A stretch of 64,000 nt of DNA from Tetragenococcus halophilus subsp. halophilus DSM 20339 (GTDB taxonomy: Bacteria; Bacillota; Bacilli; Lactobacillales; Enterococcaceae). Positions 56,965 to 64,000 of this stretch are shown here, one piece after another. The stretch is from contig NZ_PXYA01000001.1 of the NCBI RefSeq assembly GCF_003841405.1, forward strand, positions 930,001-994,000, written 5' to 3'. Position 1 is the stretch's first letter, and each line of letters opens with the position of its first letter. A model generated the notes under the pieces. That model made no database searches. It was not told where the DNA came from and saw only the letters and a list, made by a program, of their open reading frames with translations. The position numbers were made by a program, and so were the translations under genes.

Positions 56965-57762
56965 TTATTCAGCTGATTGATTATTACCTTCGACTACATC
57001 TACCATTTCTTCAAGTGAAGGAGCGTTTTCTGCAGTTACATTTTCTTCGTCTACAAAATCTTCTTCTGCGACTTCGTCTTCACCTTGATTACCTTCAATC
57101 AATGCATCAGCCATTTTTGAAGTAATCAACTTAACGGCACGAATTGCATCATCATTAGAAGGGATAACAACATCAATTTCATCTGGGTCACAGTTAGTAT
57201 CAACCATTGCAACAATTGGGATACTCAATTTATGCGCTTCTTGAACAGCAATACGTTCTTTTCTAGGATCTACGATGTAAATAACATCTGGGATTCTAGG
57301 CATATCAGCAATACCACCCAAGAATTTTTCCAAACGATCGCGTTCTTTATTCAATCCTACAACTTCTTTTTTAGGAAGTACGTCAAAAGTACCATCTTCT
57401 TCCATACGATTGATATCTTTTAGGCGTGTCACGCGTTTTTGAATTGTTTGCCAGTTCGTTAAAGTTCCACCTAACCAACGATGGTTAACGTAGTATTGAC
57501 CTGCACGGATTGCTTCATCTTTTATTGAATCTTGTGCTTGTTTTTTAGTACCTACAAATAGAGCAACGCCACCTTCTTCAGCAACCTCTCTCATATATTC
57601 ATAAGCCGCATCTACTAACTTAACTGTTTTTTGCAAGTCAATGATGTAGATACCATTTCTTTCTGTGAAGATGTATTTCTTCATCTTCGGATTCCAGCGA
57701 CGTGTTTGGTGACCAAAATGTACGCCGGCTTCTAGTAATTGTTTCATACTTAATACTGCCAT
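56965..57762 (-). CDS. rpsB: 30S ribosomal protein S2
   Basis: The product is 265 residues. [22 protein letters not shown] opens it, the central GTKKQAQ and [13 protein letters not shown] motifs are conserved, and [19 protein letters not shown] follows. The C-terminal 40 residues are strongly acidic ([16 protein letters not shown]). It is required for 30S assembly and for S1 binding where S1 exists. First gene of the rpsB-tsf operon. Confidence 0.97.
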   Translation of the reverse strand: MAVLSMKQLLEAGVHFGHQTRRWNPKMKKYIFTERNGIYIIDLQKTVKLVDAAYEYMREVAEEGGVALFVGTKKQAQDSIKDEAIRAGQYYVNHRWLGGTLTNWQTIQKRVTRLKDINRMEEDGTFDVLPKKEVVGLNKERDRLEKFLGGIADMPRIPDVIYIVDPRKERIAVQEAHKLSIPIVAMVDTNCDPDEIDVVIPSNDDAIRAVKLITSKMADALIEGNQGEDEVAEEDFVDEENVTAENAPSLEEMVDVVEGNNQSAE

Positions 57763-57919
57763 TTTAATTCCTCCATGTGGTTTTATTTTCCTCTCCTATC
57801 GATCGTCTCATTGAAGAACTGAACAGTATCAGCACCACTTCGCTGATCACGATAAGATGTGGATTTAGTCTCTTTTCAGAAACCTTAAGCAGTATACTAT
57901 AATTTCACTATATTTTCAA
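57763..57919 (-). promoter_or_regulatory. rpsB promoter and structured leader
   Basis: -35 TTGAAA (57919-57914) and -10 TATACT (57896-57891) are 17 bp apart. The roughly 120-base leader contains hairpins such as TCAGC / GCTGA near 57820-57845. Its position suits the S2-binding autoregulatory leader known from other bacteria, but I cannot confirm the consensus fold by eye. Confidence 0.6.
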
Positions 57920-57965
57920 CTATTTTATTCTTAAACTAGCTAATCTTCTATTGCTTGTGGAAAAA

Positions 57966-58973
57966 CTAGAAACTTAGGCCTGGACAAGCATTTAGGCTTA
58001 AATCCGCTAGGTTATTTTTATTAAACTCAGTTTGTCCTGCTGCTGCGATCATCGCCGCATTATCCCCACATAAACGTAAACTTGGAATGATTAAAGTAGA
58101 ATGAGGTAATTGTTCTTCCACTTTTTGTTTCATTGTTTCGCGCAATCCTTGATTTGCAGCTACTCCTCCTGCTAGAACCAACTGTTTAACAGGATAAGCC
58201 TTAGCAGCATGTATTGTTTTTTTTACCAACACTTCAACCACACTTGCTTGAAAACTAGCCGCTAAATCTTCTTGCGATAATGTTTCCTGACGTTGCTGGG
58301 CATTGTGGACAAGATTAATAAAAGCACTTTTTAGTCCACTAAAACTAAAGTCAAAGTTATCTTCTTGTAACATCGCACGAGGAAAATGATAATTGTCTTT
58401 TCCTAAATGAGCTAACTGGTCAATTTCTTTACCACTTGGATAACTCAAATTCAACACTCTTCCAACTTTATCATAAGCCTCTCCTGCTGCATCATCTCTG
58501 GTTTCTCCGATAATTTTATAAGAAGCGTCTTCTTTCATATAAACTAATTCTGTGTGCCCGCCACTGACAACTAAAGCTAGTAAAGGAAACTGCAATTCTT
58601 CTTCAAAACGCGCAGCATAAATATGTCCTGCAATATGATTTACTGGAATTAAGGGCAAATGATTAGCCCAAGCAAAAGCCTTAGCTGCCTGTACGCCAAT
58701 TAACAAAGCGCCCACTAAACCTGGTCCATAAGTTACAGCCACAGCTGTTAAATCTTTTTTATCTATTTGTGCTTCTTGCAGGGCTTCATCAATACACAGG
58801 GTAATCTGTTCTACATGGTGACGGCTGGCAACTTCTGGAACCACGCCACCGAAACGTTTGTGACTTTTAATCTGTGAAGCTACAATATTGCTTAAAATCG
58901 TCTTACCATCTTTAACAATAGCAACACTTGTTTCATCACAGCTACTTTCAATACCTAATATCAATTCGCTCAT
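57966..58973 (-). CDS. tsaD: tRNA threonylcarbamoyladenosine synthase subunit TsaD
   Basis: The product is 335 residues of the ASKHA fold. [16 protein letters not shown] opens it; the metal histidines H113 and H117 lie in [19 protein letters not shown] and the late [13 protein letters not shown] motif complete the site. With TsaB, TsaC and TsaE it makes t6A37 in tRNAs that read ANN codons. It overlaps rimI by 26 bp. Confidence 0.96.
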   Translation of the reverse strand: MSELILGIESSCDETSVAIVKDGKTILSNIVASQIKSHKRFGGVVPEVASRHHVEQITLCIDEALQEAQIDKKDLTAVAVTYGPGLVGALLIGVQAAKAFAWANHLPLIPVNHIAGHIYAARFEEELQFPLLALVVSGGHTELVYMKEDASYKIIGETRDDAAGEAYDKVGRVLNLSYPSGKEIDQLAHLGKDNYHFPRAMLQEDNFDFSFSGLKSAFINLVHNAQQRQETLSQEDLAASFQASVVEVLVKKTIHAAKAYPVKQLVLAGGVAANQGLRETMKQKVEEQLPHSTLIIPSLRLCGDNAAMIAAAGQTEFNKNNLADLSLNACPGLSF

Positions 58974-59439
58974 TATCTTTTTCTGGCCTCACTTTTTTTA
59001 CCATTACTAACGCGTCTTCTACCGGTTTTGAATAATATCCGGTTCTATGGCCTGTCTTATTAAAACCATTTTTTAAATACAAATTTTGAGCCGCCTGATT
59101 GGATACTCTTACTTCTAAGAAAATTTGCTCCACCTGTTCAGCTAAAGCTATTTGATTTAAATGATGCAATAAAAGATGTCCATAACCTTTTCCTTGTTCA
59201 TCGGGTGAAATCGCCAGATTAAAGACTTCCATTTCATCCAAAAACTGATGATAACAAAGATAGGCTACAATCTCTTCATCTTCAAGGATCAGATACCCAC
59301 AATGCTTATTGCGAATTTCTGCTTCAAATTGTTCTTTTGTCCAGGGAGAGCCTGCAGCAAAACTTTTACTAGACAACACAAATAGCTGCTGCGCTAATTT
59401 TTTTGGCGGAAAAAAACATTCATTAATTAAACGCATCAC
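58948..59439 (-). CDS. rimI: ribosomal protein alanine acetyltransferase RimI-like
   Basis: The product is 163 residues with the GNAT fold. The acetyl-CoA loop is [14 protein letters not shown] near residue 91, and [18 protein letters not shown] near 124 is typical of RimI. RimI acetylates the N-terminus of ribosomal protein S18 in enterobacteria; in Firmicutes the gene travels with tsaB and tsaD. It overlaps tsaD and the second GNAT gene (by 4 bp). Confidence 0.88.
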   Translation of the reverse strand: MMRLINECFFPPKKLAQQLFVLSSKSFAAGSPWTKEQFEAEIRNKHCGYLILEDEEIVAYLCYHQFLDEMEVFNLAISPDEQGKGYGHLLLHHLNQIALAEQVEQIFLEVRVSNQAAQNLYLKNGFNKTGHRTGYYSKPVEDALVMVKKVRPEKDNERIDIRY

Positions 59440-59969
59440 TTAACCTTCTTTACCATAAAAAGTGCGTCTTCATTTCCTATTCTATAATAATTTGCCATTC
59501 TTTTTTTAGCCTCATATCCTAGTTTACGATACAATCTTTTGGCATCGATATTACTTATCCGCACTTCTAATGAAATTGTCTGACAATGCTGTCTATAACC
59601 AAAAGCCTCAACTTCTTTTAGCAAAAATGAAGCAATACCTTTTTTTTGAAAATCTGGATGTATGGCTATATGTGTAATATGTAAGTCATCTAAAGAAGCT
59701 CGGCTACCGACAAAACCAATAATCTTATTTTGATATAAGACACACAAATACAAATGAGCATAACGTGAATACAATTCTGCTAAAAAAGCACTACGTGTCC
59801 AAGGAAGCTCGCCGGCATAAACCGTCCGCTCTAATTGGAGTAGTTCTTTAATATCTTCTGTGCTCATTTCACGTATTATAAATTTTTTGTCCGCAATTTC
59901 TTGTTCATGCGTGACATAACGTTCTTTGTGATGAAAAGTTGAAAACGCAGATCTAAATTTTTTCAACAT
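59436..59969 (-). CDS. second RimI-like GNAT acetyltransferase
   Basis: The product is 177 residues. IHPDFQKKGIASFLL near residue 107 is the acetyl-CoA loop, and EVRISNIDAKRLYRKLGYEAK near 140 parallels the RimI neighbour, which suggests an old tandem duplication. The extra N-terminal segment (MLKKFRSAFSTFHHKERY) is basic. ATG at 59969 lies within the end of tsaB, with GGGGTG as ribosome binding site. It may acetylate a different protein N-terminus from its partner. Confidence 0.82.
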   Translation of the reverse strand: MLKKFRSAFSTFHHKERYVTHEQEIADKKFIIREMSTEDIKELLQLERTVYAGELPWTRSAFLAELYSRYAHLYLCVLYQNKIIGFVGSRASLDDLHITHIAIHPDFQKKGIASFLLKEVEAFGYRQHCQTISLEVRISNIDAKRLYRKLGYEAKKRMANYYRIGNEDALFMVKKVK

Positions 59970-60669
59970 AATTTTGCACCCCATTTTGATGCGTTTTTAA
60001 CCATTTTTCTTCGGCTTCTACACGTTTCAGATAATTCGGTAAAAATTGATGAATATCACGAACAGGGCTTTCGTCTTGAGCTAATTGGCTAAGCACTACG
60101 CCATTAGGATAATCCCATTGTACAATCGAATTAATCTTTGCTAAAGGAAGTTTTTCAGAAATCTGCGGCTGAAATTTTTTTACATCAGCTCCCACAAAGC
60201 GACACGGTTGATCTTTTAACTGATCCAATAAGTTCTCAAGGGAAATATGCTGATCTTCTAAAATATTTATTAGTTTATGTTTTTTCCATTGATAAACGCC
60301 AGCGTAAACATTTTCTCTACGAGCATCAAAAAGTGGAACAATCCAATCCTGCTCATTGATACAATTGGCCGCAATCGTTTTTAAGCTTGAAATACCTACC
60401 AGATCTATAGACAAGGTATTTGCTAATGTTTTTGCTGTTGTTACACCAATGCGTAAACCTGTGTAAGACCCCGGTCCTTGAGCAACTGCGATACGGTCCA
60501 AATCAGCAGGTACTAGACCAACACTTTCCATTAAAAAATCTATCGCTGGCATCAACGTTTTACTATGTGTTTTATTTACCATCGTTTGTAATTGACCTAA
60601 AATTTCCTGATCTTCCATAATAGCAACTGCCATCGTCGGATTAGATGTGTCCATTGCCAGTACTTTCAT
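59953..60669 (-). CDS. tsaB: tRNA threonylcarbamoyladenosine synthase subunit TsaB
   Basis: The product is 238 residues. KVLAMDTSNPTMAVAIM opens it and RIAVAQGPGSYTGLRIGVTTAK near residue 70 is the diagnostic TsaB motif. It dimerises with TsaD in t6A synthesis. ATG at 60669 follows AAGGGA by eight bases; a longer frame reaches 60711 but has no such site. It overlaps the second GNAT gene by 17 bp, so tsaB, the two GNAT genes and tsaD form one operon. Confidence 0.95.
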   Translation of the reverse strand: MKVLAMDTSNPTMAVAIMEDQEILGQLQTMVNKTHSKTLMPAIDFLMESVGLVPADLDRIAVAQGPGSYTGLRIGVTTAKTLANTLSIDLVGISSLKTIAANCINEQDWIVPLFDARRENVYAGVYQWKKHKLINILEDQHISLENLLDQLKDQPCRFVGADVKKFQPQISEKLPLAKINSIVQWDYPNGVVLSQLAQDESPVRDIHQFLPNYLKRVEAEEKWLKTHQNGVQNYVEKI

Positions 60670-61082
60670 TTGTCTGTTCCCTTCTTTTAAAATCCTTACA
60701 TATCTTATCACGAATTTGTAAAAGAAACTAGGATTGACAACTTAGAATGAAATGTAAAAAATAGTAGAACTTTTTTTGTTATTATCTATTAACCTATTGA
60801 ACTAGTAAAAAAAGAAAACATCCTTTGCTCACAAATGACTTAAAAAAATAAAACAATTTCTCCATAATGCAATTTTAATATATTAACAGAAACTGTTTTA
60901 GTGGCTTTTTCAAAACTTATATGTTATTTTTCAATTAAATATAAAGCGCATTCATTAGCGTTTAATTAGAAGATGGCCTTACAATTATATTATAAACTCA
61001 TTGTTTTTAATTTATCAGTTTTCTTATTTAGTAACCCTGGCTTGTTAAAAAGTCTTATAAAAAAAGAAAGGCGGAAAATAAT
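60670..61082. other. 413-bp intergenic region upstream of the sugar transporter operon
   Basis: AT-rich, non-coding and divergent between tsaB and the sugar operon. It contains an inverted repeat with arms AAAACAATTTCT (60850-60861) and AGAAACTGTTTT (60888-60899), followed on the minus strand by a T-rich run, like a leftward terminator without a gene. A good catabolite-repression (cre) match is not seen. GAAAGGCGG near 61070 is the ribosome binding site of the next gene. Confidence 0.5.
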
Positions 61083-62379
61083 ATGAGACAAAAGAAAAAA
61101 TTTTTATTCAGTATCTTTATCAGTCTCATTTTTTTATTTTTAAGTGGTTTTAGTTTTTTCAATCGTTCCGAGGATAAGCAGAAAGTAGAGATTGAATTTT
61201 TTAATCAAAAATCAGAAATTGCTGAAGGGTTGCGCCATGCTGGTAAGTCTTTTGAAAAAGAGCATCCTAATGTAAAAGTCACCATTACTACTGTAACCTC
61301 AAGAGATGGTGGTGCTGCATTATTGTCAAAGTTTACCTCAGGGAATGCTCCCACAATGATGATGTTGGGTGGTTTACCAGATATTGATTTTTACAAAGAT
61401 TATCTACTTGAAATGAGCGATCTCAAACTTACAGACGAAATGCTCCCACAACTTCTAGGAGCTGGAACGTTAGATGATGAGATTTTAGCATTACCTATGG
61501 GTATTGAAGGTTTTGGTTTTATGTATAATAAAGAAATTTTTGCTAAAGCTGGTATTGATCCAAAAAAAAATACAGAATTTTGCTGATTTCAAGCAAGTTG
61601 TTGAGACATTGGATGATAAAAAAGAAGAACTGGGCTTAGCTGAAGTATTTGCTTATGAAGGAGAAGACGAAAATGTAGCTAACCATTTTTTTGCCAACTT
61701 TGCAGCTTCGGAATTTGACGATGACAACAATGTCGCCTTTAACGCCAAAGAACTAAATTGGAAAAATGGCGATCGTATGAAAGAATATACCGATTTAATC
61801 AATCAACACACCGTACAACCAGTAGTTACCATGACTAATCCCCATTCTGTAGAAGATTTATTTTTTAATGATGAAGTCGCTATGATTCATCAGGGAAATT
61901 GGATTGTTCCTGCTTTAGATGATATGGACCCTTCCTTCGTCCAAGAAAAATTAGGGATTTTACCGGTGTTTGCTGATGATGACTTACCAGGAAGAAATGT
62001 CGCTGGTTCCAATTGGGTGATCGGTATTAACAAAACAAAATCTAAAGATGAAACACAAGCAGCGGTTGAATTTTTGAATTTCTTATATACAAGCGAAAAA
62101 GGAAAAGAAATCGTCTCTGACGAATTTCAATTAGTTCCGCCGACAAAAGATGTGGATATTGATGACATTTCTGCACCAGTCTCTCGCCAATTATATCAAG
62201 AAGTTTTAGACGATACAGCTGCGCCTATGACTTACAAACAAGAGCCTTATGGTTTTTTACGAGCCTCCTTAGCGCCTAATTTCCAAAAATATCTCGCCGG
62301 TCAGCTTTCCTGGGAAGAATTAACAAAGCGAACCTCAGCTGATTTCAAACAAATGAGACAAGTGCAAACTGTTGATTAA
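61083..62379 (+). pseudogene. sugar ABC transporter substrate-binding protein with a frameshift
   Basis: Two overlapping frames together give a complete extracellular sugar-binding protein of about 431 residues. The first ends at 61586 after PKKNTEFC and the second resumes with IQNFADFKQVVETLDD. The break is in a run of nine A at 61562-61570; eight would restore the frame. The signal peptide ends LFLSGFSFF, where LSGC would be the lipobox, so the lipid-attachment cysteine seems replaced by Phe. Type 1 binding-protein motifs (FTSGNAPTMMML, EVAMIHQGNW, GSNWVIGINKT) are present. Probably inactive unless slippage on the A run occurs. Confidence 0.85.
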
Positions 62380-62407
62380 CTCATTATTTTTGCAGGAGAT
62401 GATGTCA

Positions 62408-63276
62408 ATGAACCATTACAAGCACATGAAAAAAACTTATTGGCTTTTTTTAGCACCCGTGTTAATTACTTTATTTCTCGTTATCGTTCTGCCATTTATT
62501 TACGGTATTTATACCTCATTTACCAATTCTAATGGCTTAACGATGTCCTTTATTGGCCTGACAAACTATAAACAGTTATTTAGCGATCAACGCTTTTTAG
62601 AGAGTATGAATATTACCTTTTGGTTTTCGATTTTTTCAGTTATTTTAGTCAACATTATCGGACTAGGTCTTGGCTTATTAGTAACAACGATTCAGGGGAA
62701 ATTTGCCACCTTTTTACGAACCACTTTCTTTGTTCCTAATTTAATCGGTGGTGTCATTTTAGGATTTATCTGGCAATTTATTTTCATCCAAGCTTTTTCT
62801 GCTATTGGAAGTACAACTGGTATCCCTTTTTTTGACAACTGGCTAGCAACTAGCGTTTCTGGCTTTTGGGCACTAGTCATTGTCTTTGTATGGCAAATGA
62901 GCGGCTATGTCATGCTGATTTATATTTCATTTTTAACTTCAATTAGTCAAACCGTACTTGATTCAGCCAAAATGGATGGTGCCAATGCTTGGCAAATGTT
63001 TTGGTATATCAAATTTCCGACAGTAGCTCCCGCTTTTACTATTAGTCTATTTTAACATTAACAAATGCTTTTCGACTTTACGACTTAAACTTAACTTTAA
63101 CAAATGGTGGGCCTTTTGGTTCCACAGAAATGTTAGCAATGAACATTTATAACACAGCTTTTCAAGAATATAGCCAAGGATATGCCCAAGCAAAGGGTGT
63201 AATATTCTTTATTATTGTAACGATCGTAACAGTGATTCAATTGAATTTAACTAGAAAGCGAGAGATGGATATATGA
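62408..63276 (+). pseudogene. sugar ABC transporter permease (MalF-type) with a frameshift
   Basis: The intact part (to 63055) has five membrane segments and the EAA-loop core AKMDGANAWQMFWYIKFPT. Translation then hits TAA at 63053-63055. In the next frame the protein continues LTLTNAFRLYDLNLTLTNGG, the usual end-loop of these permeases, and runs to TGA at 63274-63276. Four T residues at 63050-63053, where five would keep the frame, explain the break. ATG at 62408 has AGGAG nine bases upstream. Together with the frameshifted binding protein this suggests the operon is decaying or that the assembly has homopolymer errors. Confidence 0.85.
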
Positions 63277-64000
63277 AAAAACAACTCGATTTCAATAAAT
63301 TACTAGTTATTATTTTAGCTATCGTATTATCACTTAGTTGGTTATATCCTTTCTTTTTAATTTTCATTAATTCATTTAAAACACGTACCGAGATTTTGTC
63401 TAACGTTATTGGTTTACCTGAAGAAATCACACTTGCTAACTACCCCAATGCATTTCAGGCTATGAATTATGTATCAGGTTTTGGCAATTCAGTGATTATC
63501 ACTGTGGCTAGTGTAGGTTTAACAGTATTATTTAGCGCCATGGCGGCTTATGTATTGCATCGTCGCGACTCAAAATTAAGCACCTTCATTTACTACTTTT
63601 GTGGGGTTACAATGTTGATCCCCTTTCAAGCGATCATGATTCCTTTAATCAACCTTTTTGGACAAATCAATTTATTGAACCGTACAGGCTTAACTATCAT
63701 GAATATTGGCTTTTCGGTCAGTTTATCGGTTTATCTTTATTACGGCGCTATGCGTAGTATTTCAACGGATTTGGATGATGCAGCAAACATTGACGGCGCA
63801 AATCGTATAAGTATTTTCTTTCGCGTAATCTTACCCATTTTAAAACCTACCACTGTAACTGTTATTATTTTAAATGGAATGAAAATATGGAACGACTATC
63901 TATTACCTTCATTAGTGGTTAATCAGCAGGGAATGCGTACATTACCGTTAGAATTATATTCATTTTTCGGTGAATTCACCACGCAGTGGGAACTAGCATT
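63273..64000 (+). CDS. sugar ABC transporter permease (MalG-type), 3' end beyond the window
   Basis: The frame opens with ATG at 63273, overlapping the previous gene's stop by four bases (ATGA), and is open for 242 codons to the right edge. MKKQLDFNKLLVIILAIVLS starts with a membrane segment, and the EAA loop DDAANIDGANRISIFFRVIL lies near residue 165. It pairs with the preceding permease to form the sugar channel; the ATPase would be encoded elsewhere (often shared MsmK-type). No lesion is seen in the visible part. Confidence 0.9.
   Translation, partial: MKKQLDFNKLLVIILAIVLSLSWLYPFFLIFINSFKTRTEILSNVIGLPEEITLANYPNAFQAMNYVSGFGNSVIITVASVGLTVLFSAMAAYVLHRRDSKLSTFIYYFCGVTMLIPFQAIMIPLINLFGQINLLNRTGLTIMNIGFSVSLSVYLYYGAMRSISTDLDDAANIDGANRISIFFRVILPILKPTTVTVIILNGMKIWNDYLLPSLVVNQQGMRTLPLELYSFFGEFTTQWELA

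Noticed and set aside
56413-56976. 187-codon open frame on the plus strand opposite tsf
   Set aside because: It is fully antisense to a certain gene, is Ser/Phe-rich as expected of a shadow frame, and has no ribosome binding site.
60940-60960. Catabolite-repression (cre) site before the sugar operon
   Set aside because: The AAAGCGCATTCA stretch misses at least three consensus positions.

Overview
The window is a chromosomal segment of a low-GC Gram-positive bacterium of the order Lactobacillales, most likely Enterococcaceae. The clues are PolC, ClpE with an upstream CtsR operator, a FabT-controlled type II fatty acid cluster, a BgsA/BgsB-type glycolipid synthase pair, DUF1827 beside clpE, and the rpsB-tsf-pyrH-frr-uppS-cdsA-rseP-proS-polC string. 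Very acidic secreted and surface segments would fit a salt-tolerant genus such as Tetragenococcus, but that is inference.

Positions 1-15 kb are accessory and scarred. They hold the 5' part of an AAA ATPase gene (running off the left edge) behind paired palindromes, a flavin disulfide reductase, an orphan ribbon-helix-helix antitoxin with a dead toxin remnant, a PIN/AbrB toxin-antitoxin pair, a complete IS4-family insertion sequence, and a lipoate ligase gene cut by that insertion sequence. An amino-acid binding lipoprotein, a YeiH/LysR divergent pair, a hydroxyisobutyrate-dehydrogenase-like enzyme, a Nat-type ABC exporter, an esterase-like hydrolase and a HicAB module follow. In the HicAB module hicA carries a nonsense codon.

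Positions 15-25 kb are the fatty acid operon read right to left: fabT, fabH, acpP, fabD, fabG, fabF, accB, fabZ, accC, accD, accA. The enoyl-ACP reductase gene (fabK), usually found between acpP and fabD in relatives, is absent; that gap holds two tandem copies of a palindromic repeat. A 156-bp tandem repeat lies upstream of fabT.

Positions 25-44 kb carry deoxynucleoside salvage, glycolipid synthesis, a dipeptidase, PTS general proteins, ClpE, RF3, a CorC-like transporter, a DUF402 protein, MutY and RecX. Positions 44-60.7 kb are core information-processing and envelope genes, ending with a TsaB/RimI/TsaD set for tRNA t6A synthesis. Positions 61-64 kb open a sugar ABC operon whose binding protein and first permease both carry frameshifts; the second permease runs off the right edge.

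No rRNA, tRNA or CRISPR array was recognised. The most notable non-genic content is several families of short palindromic or tandem repeats in intergenic regions, and a consistent pattern of decayed accessory genes (lplA, relE-like, hicA, sugar transporter). No clearly new multi-gene system was found.
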